Below, piece after piece: positions 17,339 through 26,355 of a DNA stretch of 42,514 nt (the first letter of the stretch is position 1; the number at the start of each line of letters is the position of its first letter). The notes under the pieces were generated by a model. The model was not told where the DNA came from, ran no database searches, and was given only the letters and a program-made list of their open reading frames with translations. Origin of the DNA: Blastocatellia bacterium (GTDB lineage: Bacteria > Acidobacteriota > Blastocatellia > HR10 > J050). The stretch covers positions 1-42,514 of the forward strand of contig JALSQX010000029.1 in the NCBI GenBank assembly GCA_026985075.1. Direction: 5' to 3'. The translations under genes were made by a program, and so were the position numbers.

Positions 17339-17836
17339 TCACTGTCTCCGGACACTCTCCAGGGCCTGAGCATACGTCAGCACCTGTCCACCGTGTTGCC
17401 GTTGAAAGTGCTCCGCTTCTTCTCGCGTTTTGAAGGCGATGAGCGTCGGCAAGCATCGATCCCACACCAGTTGAGCGGCGCTCTCCGGACCGCGCTTCAA
17501 TGGCCGCGTGGAACAACAGGTCATCACATCACTCCCTTCGACATAGACGGCTTCGGTGGGATCAATTCTCTCGCCGGTCAGATAATCAGTGGCCCAGGCG
17601 GCACGGACGTGCGGGCCGTTGTGAATCTGAAAGTGCATGCCGCAGCGCGGACAACAAGCGTGCTCCCGGCCCCCCTCGGTCAATGCGATGATGTACTCCT
17701 GTCCGGGATGAATGGGTCGCTCGCATATCTGACAGAGGAGCGATTCCCGTCGAACCAGGGTTGAAGCCCCCCAGTACCCGAGCCCGACCAGGGCGAGGAT
17801 GACGGCGCCCACAATGAATGATTTCTTCACAAGCAT
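17339..17836 (-). CDS. membrane-anchored NosL-like protein
   Basis: The 165-aa protein starts with an N-terminal membrane anchor (SFIVGAVILALVGLGYW) and continues outside the membrane. Cysteine pairs CQIC (35-38) and CCPRC (61-65) plus CC at 107-108 suggest metal binding. The C-terminal half follows the NosL family: ATDYLTGERIDPTEAVYVEGS and LPTLIAFKTREEAEHFQRQHGGQVLTY (positions about 81-155), as in copper-delivery proteins of the nitrous oxide reductase system. No nos genes are seen nearby. The start at 17836 follows AAGGGGGGCACCG. It follows the antiporter gene by 27 nt and is probably in its operon. The exact metal and client are unknown. Confidence 0.75.
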   Translation of the reverse strand: MLVKKSFIVGAVILALVGLGYWGASTLVRRESLLCQICERPIHPGQEYIIALTEGGREHACCPRCGMHFQIHNGPHVRAAWATDYLTGERIDPTEAVYVEGSDVMTCCSTRPLKRGPESAAQLVWDRCLPTLIAFKTREEAEHFQRQHGGQVLTYAQALESVRRQ

Positions 17837-17863
17837 CGGTGCCCCCCTTGTCACGCTTCGTTC

Positions 17864-19273
17864 TCAATTGAGACTCGTCTCGCTGGTCTGTGCCTCTTCG
17901 ACGCGCCCGGACGTCGTTGATCGTTTGGCCAATGACCAGCTCAGGAGCGGTGGCGTGATGAGAGTGGTGAGGATGACCATGATCACCACTGCCGAATAAG
18001 TGGACGGACTGATGACGCGCTCGCCGGCCACGTGCAGCGTCGCTCCGATCCCGGCGAAGATGAGTCCTACTTCGCCGCGAGGAATCATGCCAATGCCCAC
18101 GGCGATGCGATTGATCCCTCGTTGAACCACACCCAGCGAACAGGCTTGCTTTCCGATGATGGCGACGATGGTCAAAGCAGCAGCGAATCCGATGATCTCC
18201 ACCTGGCCGAACGTGCGCAGATCAACTTTTACGCCCATCAATACGAAGAAAATAGGCACCAACAGATGAGAGACCGGTTCGATGAGCTCTTCGATCGTAT
18301 GTTCTCCTCGACTGAGGAAATCTCGATAATGGACTTCTTCCAGAATGAGTCCGGCGCAGAATGCGCCCACAATGGGAGCCAACCCCACGGTCGCCGCCAG
18401 GTAGGCGAGGAAAAAGCAAAGGGTGACGCTGGTGGCCAGCAGCATACCGCTCCCTTGCAGCCTGGAGGCCAACCAGAATAATTTCGGCGATACGAAGAGC
18501 CCCACGCCGATCGCTCCGAGGAAAAACAGGACGGCCTTACCCACAATCATCACGATAGAGAGACCAGAAATCTCCCCGCCGGTGTTCGCCGCCGAGATAG
18601 CTCCGGTCACAATGGCCAGGATGATCAATCCCATCACATCATCGATGACCGCCGCTCCCAGGATGATGCGCGATTCATCGGTATCGATTTTGCCCAGGTC
18701 TCTCAGCACCCGAGCGGTGATGCCGACGCTGGTCGCGCACAGCGTCGCTCCGATGAACACATGAACCAGCATCGGCTCGTGAGGGAGGAACCATGCTGAG
18801 ATGCCTGCTCCCAACAAAAAAGGAGTAATGACTCCTAATGTGGCCACCAGAAAAGAAGAGAGCCCCACACGCAGGAGGTCACGGATCTTAGACTCCAGGC
18901 CCACTTGAAATAAGAGGAAGATGACGCCGATTTCGGCCAGCACATCGATGACGTCCTCATGCTTGAGAAATTCCAGCCCCGAGAATCCGATGAGCGTCAC
19001 GTTCCCCAGGACGATGCCCCCGACGAGTTCCCCCAACACGGCGGGCAACCGGAAGCGCTCGAAGAGATGGCCGCCCAGCTTCGCCGCCATCAACATGATG
19101 ACCAGAGAGATGAGCACAGCGGCGACGACTTGTTCGTGCGACAGCGGCGTCTCAGTGGGAGATATCGTCGACTCCGATGTAGCGTGCTGGAGTGCGGCCA
19201 CTGGCGCCCCGTCCAGCGCGACCATCCACCCTGCTACCCCAAGCAATCCCACAATCACCCCAATCCGTCTCAT
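17864..19273 (-). CDS. CPA2 family cation:proton antiporter (NapA-like)
   Basis: A 469-aa integral membrane exchanger with about 12-13 hydrophobic segments. The paired aspartates D211-D212 in AAVIDDVMGLI mark the electrogenic Na+/H+ (NapA/NhaA-like) branch; K+-efflux KefC proteins carry Gln-Asp instead. RLPAVLGELVGGIVLGN (75-91) and GMIPRGEVGLIFAGIG are further family signatures. There is no C-terminal TrkA domain, so it is not a gated Kef protein. The ATG at 19273 is preferred over one 120 nt upstream, because the longer lead is not family-like and GGAGAGG precedes this ATG at 9 nt. It is followed by the NosL-like gene. Confidence 0.93.
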   Translation of the reverse strand: MRRIGVIVGLLGVAGWMVALDGAPVAALQHATSESTISPTETPLSHEQVVAAVLISLVIMLMAAKLGGHLFERFRLPAVLGELVGGIVLGNVTLIGFSGLEFLKHEDVIDVLAEIGVIFLLFQVGLESKIRDLLRVGLSSFLVATLGVITPFLLGAGISAWFLPHEPMLVHVFIGATLCATSVGITARVLRDLGKIDTDESRIILGAAVIDDVMGLIILAIVTGAISAANTGGEISGLSIVMIVGKAVLFFLGAIGVGLFVSPKLFWLASRLQGSGMLLATSVTLCFFLAYLAATVGLAPIVGAFCAGLILEEVHYRDFLSRGEHTIEELIEPVSHLLVPIFFVLMGVKVDLRTFGQVEIIGFAAALTIVAIIGKQACSLGVVQRGINRIAVGIGMIPRGEVGLIFAGIGATLHVAGERVISPSTYSAVVIMVILTTLITPPLLSWSLAKRSTTSGRVEEAQTSETSLN

Positions 19274-19520
19274 CCTCGCGCGACCTCTCCTGATGCTCGC
19301 CCGAAGGACATATCCCTCCGGCACGGCGACACCGTATGGTAACACAATCCTCCTCATTTCGTCAGTCACCGGCAGGTGCTCACCGAGGTTCACGCTCCTG
19401 AGGAATCGGCAATTCCGATCGCTGAAGGCATCGTTCAGTAGCTATATGCCCACCGAGCATCGATGGGTGATCGAACACCATGATGGTTGCACGAGGACAT
19501 GAATCGCCTCGCATGGAGTA

Positions 19521-19541
19521 GCGCAGGATGCCATCTGGCGC
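19521..19541. repeat. REP-like palindrome, GCGCAAGATG family
   Basis: Arms GCGCAGGATG and CATCTGGCGC around one C. It lies in the divergent spacer 19274-19716, which otherwise holds no supported gene. Confidence 0.5.
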
Positions 19542-19665
19542 GACCGCGCTTCCCCGTGAGGAACACGAGTCCGCGAACGATTCTCTCGGCTTCGGATGAG
19601 GCGAAGAGATGATCCCGACGGATGCTGTCGTGGAGCGAGTTTTCATGCCGACGAACCCTCATTCG

Positions 19666-19674
19666 TGATATAAT
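19666..19674 (+). promoter_or_regulatory. extended -10 promoter of the YbjQ-family gene
   Basis: TGATATAAT is a perfect -10 hexamer with the TG extension, 42 nt upstream of the ATG at 19717. The -35 region is poor, as is common for extended -10 promoters. Confidence 0.55.
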
Positions 19675-19716
19675 GCCCCTCGTCTGTGGATTCAGGGAGA
19701 GTCGAGGAGATCGCCC

Positions 19717-20199
19717 ATGAATGACTACCTGGACAAATCCGAATCGAGCCTGGCGGAGAAGGTCCCTTACCGCATCGCGCCCCAGTACAAGGTCCCCCAC
19801 CATATGACGACCACGGCATTCGCGCTGGAGGGCTTCCGCATCATCAGGACGCTGGGTGTGGTCAGAGGCATCACCGTCCGCTCCCGGTCGTTATTTGGAA
19901 CCCTGGGAGCCACGCTACAAACCATCGTGGGTGGTAATATCACCATGTTCACCAAACTCTGCGAGAAGACCCGCGCCGAAGCTTTCGAGATCATGCTCCA
20001 ACATGCCTCCGAACTCGGCGCCAATGCCGTCATCGGCGTGCGCTACGATGCCACCGAAATCATGTCCGGGGTGAGCGAAGTGTTGTGTTACGGGACGGCG
20101 GTGATCGTCCAACCACTGGAGACGTTCGCTCAATTGGAGACCGCCAAGGGAGCGATCGATAATCCGAACCCTGCGCCGGGAGACGCTCGGCAACGATGA
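19717..20199 (+). CDS. YbjQ (UPF0145) family protein
   Basis: The 160-aa protein contains the family core: [31 protein letters not shown], then ARAEAF-like [33 protein letters not shown] and [13 protein letters not shown]. YbjQ proteins form pentameric rings and are described as heavy-metal-binding-like; their job is not established. Length is above the usual 105-110 aa because of a 29-residue lead and a short tail. The start at 19717 follows GAGGAGATCGCCC, a good ribosome site. It appears to be a single-gene unit. Confidence 0.88.
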   Translation: MNDYLDKSESSLAEKVPYRIAPQYKVPHHMTTTAFALEGFRIIRTLGVVRGITVRSRSLFGTLGATLQTIVGGNITMFTKLCEKTRAEAFEIMLQHASELGANAVIGVRYDATEIMSGVSEVLCYGTAVIVQPLETFAQLETAKGAIDNPNPAPGDARQR

Positions 20200-20402
20200 G
20201 GCACAGGTGGCTCGCCGTTCAGCACCGGACATCTCACCCCACCCAATCGTCATCTCATCGGAAATGACCCCAACGCTCGGATAGATTTCCTCGATCCCCG
20301 GCGATCATCCTGGAAATCCCCAGTAGCTGGAATGCGTCCCCGCCAGCCCGAACGGAGAGGGAACGACGTTTTTCACTTTTCATGCGACGCGGCTCGGCCC
20401 AT

Positions 20403-22076
20403 TCAGCGTGATGATCTTTCCAGCCTGGCGAGGCCATCCATACGAGCCCGGAAACCTGGATTCTCATAGAGGAATAACCCCTGGGTCGTGACGATGGCCA
20501 GATCGGGATCGCCATCCCCATCGAAATCAGCCCAGGCCACCGCTTGGGAGGCTGTCGCGCTCATGATCCCCAAGGCAGTAGTGACCTCTTCGAACCTCCC
20601 TTCACCGGTGTTGCGATAGAGAGCGTCTGGACCGTCAGCATGAGCGACGCAGAGATCCACGTTCCCATCCCCATCGAAATCCCGCCAGGCTGCGTCGCGA
20701 CTCATGGCTTCGCCAGTGATACCGACCTGCTCGGCGACGTTCTCGAACGTCCCGTCGCCCCGATTGCGATAGAGGGCATCAGGTCCGTCGTTGGCCACGA
20801 ACACATCCAGATGCCCGTCCCCATCGAAATCAGCCCAGGCTACCGCCCAGCCATCAGCTTCATCGGCCACCCCGGCGCTGGCCGCCACGTCGGCGAATCC
20901 CAATCCCGGGTCATCCGGGTTCCGACGATAAAGGGCGTCGGGTCCGAGATGAACGACGAACAAGTCCAGCGTCCCATCGCCGTCGAAATCGCCCCAGGCG
21001 GCGGCCCGACCCGGTCGATCATCGGCCAGATTGAGCAAATCGGCGATATCGGTGAACGTGCCATCGCTGTTGTTACAATAGAGCACATCGGGCCCGTCAT
21101 TGGCCAGAAAGACGTCCAGATCGCCATCCTCGTCATAATCGGCCACGGCGATGGCGTGACTGGCGAACTCGCCTTCCAACTCCGCCATCGCTGTCACCTC
21201 GGTGAATCCCGCCGGGCCGTCGTTTCGATACAATCGACTCTGTCCCACATTGACGACGAACAGATCCAGATCTCCATCACCATCGTAATCGAACCAGGCG
21301 GCGTCTTGGCCTGAATCGGTTTCCACGATTCCCAACGGGACGGCCATCTCGGTGAACGTGCCATCCCCGTTGTTATGGAACAACAGATCCTGCCCATCCC
21401 GCACCACATACAAATCGGGGAATCCATCGGCGTCATAATCGCCCCAGGCGAGGCCACGCCCTTCGCCGATCACACCGGCCATGGCCGCCACATTCTGAAA
21501 GACGAGCGGGGAGCCAGAGACGACCGCCGTGGTGTAGATTTTGTCACCGGTATTCCGTCCATCATTATTGGCGGCATTACCGGCAGCGTAAAAAATGATG
21601 GGTCCCACATCAGCACTCGGCGCCACCCAATCGAACGGCCAGCTCATCCCGCCGGTCATCCCCCGGCCAGTCCCCCGGGATGTATGTTCGACGTACTGGC
21701 GATTCCCGCCGGGTCCGCCGACGAGGAGACGGGTCGTCTGAGGATCGGTGATGATCATCTCTCCGGCCGGTTGAGCGTCATTCCCGGTGAGAGCGGTGAG
21801 CTGAAAGCCCCACCGCTGACGATCCGATGCCGAGTGCATCACGGTGACGGTGAGGCTATACCGCTGGCCGGGGATGTAATTGGCGGGTACGCCGCTGAGC
21901 GTAATCCCCCCTTCTTGATCAGGGTTCAATGTGCCCCGATGGCATCGCGTACAGGCTCGGGGATCTTCCCCCGGAGCGCCGGTCACTCCGGGTGGAGGGC
22001 CACCGGAAAATGCATAGACGATGGTCGCGCCCATGATGAGGATGACGATTGTCTTGATCTGCTTCATAGACCCCAT
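20403..22076 (-). CDS. secreted FG-GAP/VCBS repeat protein with choice-of-anchor V domain
   Basis: The 557-aa protein has a signal peptide (KQIKTIVILIMGATIVYAFS) and is exported. Residues 23-185 match the choice-of-anchor V/reelin-like type: GPPPGVTGAPGE, a CTRCH haem-like motif (42-46), YIPGQRYSLTVTV, GFQLTAL, and FYAAGNAANNDGRNTGDKIY. From about 190 there are eight FG-GAP/VCBS repeats of the form WADFDGDGxxDLFVANDGPDALYRNRGDGTF, a beta-propeller with calcium-binding DxDxDG loops. It ends without an obvious sorting tail. Such proteins are common in Acidobacteriota and Planctomycetes. Start 22076 follows CAGGGTGA; ATG 22067 is also possible. Function beyond surface binding is unknown. Confidence 0.85.
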   Translation of the reverse strand: MGSMKQIKTIVILIMGATIVYAFSGGPPPGVTGAPGEDPRACTRCHRGTLNPDQEGGITLSGVPANYIPGQRYSLTVTVMHSASDRQRWGFQLTALTGNDAQPAGEMIITDPQTTRLLVGGPGGNRQYVEHTSRGTGRGMTGGMSWPFDWVAPSADVGPIIFYAAGNAANNDGRNTGDKIYTTAVVSGSPLVFQNVAAMAGVIGEGRGLAWGDYDADGFPDLYVVRDGQDLLFHNNGDGTFTEMAVPLGIVETDSGQDAAWFDYDGDGDLDLFVVNVGQSRLYRNDGPAGFTEVTAMAELEGEFASHAIAVADYDEDGDLDVFLANDGPDVLYCNNSDGTFTDIADLLNLADDRPGRAAAWGDFDGDGTLDLFVVHLGPDALYRRNPDDPGLGFADVAASAGVADEADGWAVAWADFDGDGHLDVFVANDGPDALYRNRGDGTFENVAEQVGITGEAMSRDAAWRDFDGDGNVDLCVAHADGPDALYRNTGEGRFEEVTTALGIMSATASQAVAWADFDGDGDPDLAIVTTQGLFLYENPGFRARMDGLARLERSSR

Positions 22077-22113
22077 TCACCCTGCCCAGATTTCGATGAC
22101 CTCTTCACATCCC

Positions 22114-22140
22114 TTGATTCTGGCGATGCCAGACGATCAA
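22114..22140. promoter_or_regulatory. hairpin with TTGAT/ATCAA ends
   Basis: TTGATTCTGGC, GAT, then GCCAGACGATCAA: the inner TCTGGC/GCCAGA pairs perfectly and the outer TTGAT/ATCAA pairs after a two-base bulge. It lies between the divergent FG-GAP gene and the NnrS-like operon. Role (operator or attenuator) unknown. Confidence 0.35.
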
Positions 22141-22417
22141 CCGCCGAGCGCCCATTCACGACTCTTCGGGTCGGAATAGCCAGGCATCGCCATGCACGTT
22201 ATGACGTTATCGACATCGTTTTTTTCTGAAAAAAACCGGGCTCGCCACGGGCTCATATTCACCGGCCAAGACCATGTAGAATATACAGAAGCACGGCTCG
22301 GATGTAAACTGCCTCCGGCTCAGCGGCGCGCCCAACGGACATGCCGATTCGCCCCGATCCCACCCATGATGGACCACGGCATCGCTCGTCGCTCAAAGTG
22401 AAGGGCTGTGACTAAAG

Positions 22418-22461
22418 TCATCGCCTCTCCCCCACGCACCGGTTATGGTGAGAGGCGATGA
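22418..22461. promoter_or_regulatory. perfect 12-bp inverted repeat upstream of the NnrS/hemerythrin operon
   Basis: TCATCGCCTCTC at 22418-22429 is the exact reverse complement of GAGAGGCGATGA at 22450-22461, with a 20-base loop. It is 175 nt before the first gene's start. The spacer 22077-22636 has no supported gene; it also holds GTTTTTTT paired with AAAAAAAC at 22218-22236. Confidence 0.5.
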
Positions 22462-22636
22462 GACATGGAGAGCATCATAAATGGTCAGAGGGGATCATGG
22501 TGGAGTCGTCGATTTATCGCCACCCAGAGGCCATATTCAGTTCGAATGTGCATTGCCTGGAGACGGTGAGAGGAGGAGACGGCCCGTTTCCCTGGACAAC
22601 GGCACTGCTTCCAACAATGAATGGGAGGGCGGAACG

Positions 22637-24478
22637 ATGAGAGAGCAACTGATCACCGGCGACATGTCGATACCCGACATCGTCAAACGCTATCCGGGGA
22701 CGCGAGCGGTGCTGGACCGGTACGGATTGAAAGGCTGCGGTGGTCCCGAGGGACCGCGGGAATCGCTGACCTGGTTCGCGCGGCTTCATGGCGTCCCGTT
22801 GGATCAGCTTTTGCGGGAATTGAATGATGCTGCCAGCCAACCACAACCAGCGTCGTCCGAGATTCGCCCCTCGCTCGCCGACACGATCTATCGCCCCTTC
22901 TTCCTCGCCGGTCTGATGACCGTGCTCACATTGGGCTGTCTGTGGGGCGCGATCAATCTATTTTTCATTGGACAGCACCACGACTTCGGCGGCGTCGACT
23001 ATTCGTGGACGCTGGCGCACGGGCATGCCATGGTGTTCGGATTCGTCGGCCTGTTCATCATGGGCTTCGCCTATCAGGCGTTCCCGCGCTTCAAGCATAC
23101 GACGCTCTGGCGTCCCGAACTGGCGCTCTTCTCGCTCCCGCTCATGATCGGCGGCATCGGCCTTCAGGCAGTAGCGCACCTGCTCGCTCCACGATCACCC
23201 TATCTCACCCTTGGCCTGACCGCCGGGGTCCTTCAACTCATCGCCGTCATCATCTTCGCCATCGTCATTCGGCGAACCACCCAACAGGCGCGCAAACCGG
23301 AACCACATGACCGGTTCATCGCGGCCGCGCTCGGCTGGTTCGTGCTGGCGGCGATGGCCAATCCTCTCATCTTCTGGCTGTTCGAATCGGCAACGACCAG
23401 AGAGCAATTTCTCTTCCGCGTGGCCACGTTCAATATCCCCTACCGCGACGTCCAACTTCTGGGCATCGCTGTGGTCATGGTTCTCGGCGTCTCGCTCCGC
23501 TATCTGCCTCACGCCTATGGGCTCAGGGAACCATCGCCCGGGTGGCGCGCTTTCCTGTTTTGGGGTGTGAACGGCGCCATCCTCGTCGGCATCGCCGCCT
23601 TCCTCACCGGCATGCTCACCGGATGGCGGGAAGCGATGATGATGCAGGAACTGGCCGCCGTCGTTTTATTCGCCGTGGCCCTGGGGATACCTCGGCAGTT
23701 TCACCTGTTCCGTCCCGTGCCCGAGAGTGAGTGCGATCGCGGCTTGAAATTCATCCGCGCTGCCTATGGGTGGTTTATCGTGGCCATGGCCATGCTCGTC
23801 CTGGTGCCAGTGTATAATTTCGGCATCTACCAGCCGCTCACCGGCGCTAGCGTGCCGTTCTCGCACGCCTTCTTCGGCGCTTACCGACACGCGCTCACCG
23901 TGGGATTCATCATGATGATGATCGTGGGCGTCTCCAGCAAGGTCGTTCCTACATTGGCCGGCGTGGAGGTGCGTCGCGCCGCCTCGCTGTGGCCCACTTT
24001 CTGGTTGCTCAATCTCGGTAATGCCCTTCGCGTCTCGACCGAGATTGCCACCGATTTCACGCCGGCGGCCTACGCGATCATGGGCGTGTCAGGATTCATC
24101 GAGGTCACCGGTCTGGGACTGTGGGCTTATGACCTCGCTCGCCATATGCGAGCCGGATGGCGCCTGGAACGCGCCTCGCCACCGGTGGCCGTAATCGCCG
24201 AACAGCCCTTTCAGCTCACGCTCCAGACGAAAGTGGCCGAGGTCATCGAGCGGTATCCGCAAACGCTGGACGTCTTCTTGCGGCATGGATTCACCGCTCT
24301 CGGCAATCCCGTCTTGCGTCGAACCATGGCTCGAGCGGTGACGCTGGAACAAGCCTGCCGGCGCGAAGGCGTCGATGCCACGGCGTTGCTCGCCGAGCTG
24401 CGTCAGGTCATCGATGCGAAGTCATCCCCGGCATCGGCGACCACTCGACCGCCTCGATCACAAGCGCGGCCCGTATGA
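22637..24478 (+). CDS. NnrS-like membrane protein with DUF1858 domains at both ends
   Basis: The 613-aa protein starts with a soluble DUF1858/ScdA-type domain (residues 8-60, DIVKRYPGTRAVLDRYGLKG and CGG) as in nitric-oxide-response proteins. A long membrane part (about 75-535) has around 12 helices, with LAHGHAMVFGFVGLFIMGFA and SHAFFGAYRHALTVGFIMMM, where spaced His residues are typical of haem-copper NnrS proteins. The C-terminal 60 residues repeat the DUF1858 plan (KVAEVIERYPQTLDVFLRHG). NnrS proteins protect against nitric oxide. The ATG at 22637 follows GGGAGGGCGG; an open extension upstream is not family-like. It heads an operon with three hemerythrin proteins. Confidence 0.88.
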   Translation: MREQLITGDMSIPDIVKRYPGTRAVLDRYGLKGCGGPEGPRESLTWFARLHGVPLDQLLRELNDAASQPQPASSEIRPSLADTIYRPFFLAGLMTVLTLGCLWGAINLFFIGQHHDFGGVDYSWTLAHGHAMVFGFVGLFIMGFAYQAFPRFKHTTLWRPELALFSLPLMIGGIGLQAVAHLLAPRSPYLTLGLTAGVLQLIAVIIFAIVIRRTTQQARKPEPHDRFIAAALGWFVLAAMANPLIFWLFESATTREQFLFRVATFNIPYRDVQLLGIAVVMVLGVSLRYLPHAYGLREPSPGWRAFLFWGVNGAILVGIAAFLTGMLTGWREAMMMQELAAVVLFAVALGIPRQFHLFRPVPESECDRGLKFIRAAYGWFIVAMAMLVLVPVYNFGIYQPLTGASVPFSHAFFGAYRHALTVGFIMMMIVGVSSKVVPTLAGVEVRRAASLWPTFWLLNLGNALRVSTEIATDFTPAAYAIMGVSGFIEVTGLGLWAYDLARHMRAGWRLERASPPVAVIAEQPFQLTLQTKVAEVIERYPQTLDVFLRHGFTALGNPVLRRTMARAVTLEQACRREGVDATALLAELRQVIDAKSSPASATTRPPRSQARPV

Positions 24479-24494
24479 GTTGGAGATGAACGCC

Positions 24495-24998
24495 ATGAAA
24501 AAAGAATCGCCTCACCAGTCTGCCCCGACCGTCCCGCCGAGCTTTCTCTCGTTGCTCGACGTTCATGCGCGATTGAACGAGCTCTTCCTCCTTCATCAGG
24601 AGACCTTGTTGATGCAGGATATCCATCTGGCTCGTGAGCGATTGCTCCAGTTCGAGCGGGAGCTTCTGGCGCATATGATATTCGAGGAGGAACGGTTGTT
24701 CCCCATCTATGAGCGCGCCGGTCGCATCCCCGGTGGTCCACTGGAACTGTTCGCCGGCGAACACCGGAAGATGCGACTGTTTCTGGATCGATTCAAACAG
24801 AAGCTGGATGAGTGGCTCTCTCATCCGCCGGATTTGAAGCGGCGGATCATCGCCCTGTTCGACGAGCAGGCCATGTTCAAACATCTGGTGGAACACCACG
24901 ATTTGCGCGAGCAAAACATTCTCTATCCGACGCTCGACCGGATGACCGATGAACGCGAACGCCAGGAACTCCTTCACTCCAAAGGGAGGTCTCGTTGA
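24495..24998 (+). CDS. hemerythrin-domain protein 1
   Basis: The 167-aa protein is a four-helix bundle expected to bind a di-iron centre. Likely ligands: H24 or H34, H60 with E64 (HMIFEEERLFP), H90 (GEHRKMRLF), and H130/H134-E139 in KHLVEHHDLREQNILYP. Related proteins act in nitric-oxide or oxygen sensing and repair of iron-sulfur clusters (RIC/YtfE-like). It starts 16 nt after the NnrS-like gene; ATG 24495 is preferred over 24486 because GGAG is 9 nt before it. The three hemerythrins of this operon share little sequence beyond the metal motifs, so they are not recent duplicates. Confidence 0.88.
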   Translation: MKKESPHQSAPTVPPSFLSLLDVHARLNELFLLHQETLLMQDIHLARERLLQFERELLAHMIFEEERLFPIYERAGRIPGGPLELFAGEHRKMRLFLDRFKQKLDEWLSHPPDLKRRIIALFDEQAMFKHLVEHHDLREQNILYPTLDRMTDERERQELLHSKGRSR

Positions 24999-25089
24999 TG
25001 ATCGTCGAACATCGGTTCATTCCACGGCGCGCCATACTATGGCGATGGCCAAGACACCTTGACTCGCTCATCGAAAAGGAGGATGCACT

Positions 25090-25644
25090 ATGCCTACACC
25101 GGTAGAAATTCTCAAACACGAACACCGCATCATCGAGCGCGTGTTGGGCGCGCTCAGTGGCGTATCCCAGCGATTGGAGAGCGGAGAGCACGTCCCGCCG
25201 GAAGCGCTCTCGTCGTTTCTCGATTTCATTCGCACCTTCGCCGACCGTTGTCACCACGGGAAAGAAGAGACGCATCTCTTCCCCGCGCTGGAACAACGCG
25301 GCATTCCTCGCGAAGGAGGGCCCATTGGCGTGATGCTGCACGAACACGAACTCGGGCGCGGACTAGTGGCCGAGCTGGCGCGGACGGCTGACGCCTATCG
25401 CCAGGGGGAGCCATCGGCCGGACCGCGGTTTGCTGAAATCGCCCGACAATATATCGAGCTGCTCGCTCAGCATATTCAAAAAGAAGACAACATCCTGTTC
25501 CAGATGGCCGAGCAGGTCCTCGATGAGGAGACGAAGGCCCGGCTCGAGCGCGCTTTCCAGCAAGCGGAGGAAGAACTGGGCGCGGGCACGCACGAGCATT
25601 TCGAGCGCGTGGCCGCCTCTCTGGAACAAGCGTGGGCCACGTGA
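25090..25644 (+). CDS. hemerythrin-domain protein 2
   Basis: 184 aa; di-iron ligands include H10/H12 (KHEHRIIERV), H55/H56 with E60 (CHHGKEETHLFP), H84/H86 (LHEHELGRG) and H128 with E132 (HIQKEDNILF). This is the classic HHE pattern, close to proteins found with NnrS and RIC. A textbook ribosome site AAGGAGGATGCACT precedes the ATG. It follows hemerythrin 1 by 91 nt. The C-terminal 30 residues are an acidic helix. Role by context: nitric oxide or oxygen defence of iron-sulfur enzymes. Confidence 0.93.
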   Translation: MPTPVEILKHEHRIIERVLGALSGVSQRLESGEHVPPEALSSFLDFIRTFADRCHHGKEETHLFPALEQRGIPREGGPIGVMLHEHELGRGLVAELARTADAYRQGEPSAGPRFAEIARQYIELLAQHIQKEDNILFQMAEQVLDEETKARLERAFQQAEEELGAGTHEHFERVAASLEQAWAT

Positions 25645-25716
25645 GCGAACACATGCGTCCACACAAAAGGGCGGTGAGTCAACGAGGCGCCCGATGACCA
25701 GGGAGTCAAAGGTCCC

Positions 25717-26181
25717 ATGCGCAAGAAACGGCACCAGAGCTTGATCCCCCTGTCGCACCAGCATCATCACGGGCTGGTGATGAGCCACCGCCTGAAGCAA
25801 TCCCTGGACCCATCGAATGCTCAGGCGGTGGCCGCGCTGGCCGATGAGGTGGTGACGTTTTTTCGCGATCACCTCATCCCGCATTTCGACGCCGAGGAGA
25901 AGGCGCTCTTCCCCATTATCGAAGAACACGGCGGTCGACTCCCTCTCATCGATGAATTGCGGGAAGAGCACGATCGATTCGCTGCGCTCGTCGACCAACT
26001 CGGCTCATCCACTTTGGAGAGCCAACAACGCGCCCGCCTCCTTCGCCTATTTGGTCAAACGCTGGAAGCGCATATTCGAAAAGAAGAGCGCGTTCTCTTC
26101 CCCCTCTATGAAGAACGGGTTCCCGAGTCCGTGGCCCGCCAGGTCGGCGCGCACATTGAACGGATACTGAAGCGCCGATGA
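25717..26181 (+). CDS. hemerythrin-domain protein 3
   Basis: 154 aa; HQHHHGLVMSHRLKQSL (14-30), HFDAEEKALFP with H56/E60, EEHDRFAALV with H85 and HIRKEERVLFPLYE with H119/E123 give a complete metal set. AAAGGTCCC precedes the ATG. It is the last gene of the NnrS-hemerythrin operon, 72 nt after the second. Its N-terminal opening (PLSHQHHHGL) is typical of a separate hemerythrin subfamily seen as single proteins in many bacteria, so the three likely have distinct clients or affinities. Confidence 0.92.
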   Translation: MRKKRHQSLIPLSHQHHHGLVMSHRLKQSLDPSNAQAVAALADEVVTFFRDHLIPHFDAEEKALFPIIEEHGGRLPLIDELREEHDRFAALVDQLGSSTLESQQRARLLRLFGQTLEAHIRKEERVLFPLYEERVPESVARQVGAHIERILKRR

Positions 26182-26355
26182 CCGACACCCGCCCCGTTCA
26201 CTGCTCCTCGACAATGCTCTGATTTCATTGAAATGAGCGCCGACACCTGGTATCGTATAGCCTTCACGAGCGAAGGCGTCAAATGAGATCCCTACGGCGA
26301 GGGTCGATCTCAACGCCAAGCCAATGCTCGGATAATATCATTTGGAGAAGGCGAC

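Noticed and set aside
17154-17516. 120-aa minus-strand frame overlapping the NosL-like gene end
   Set aside because: Arg- and Gly-rich shadow of the real gene in another frame.
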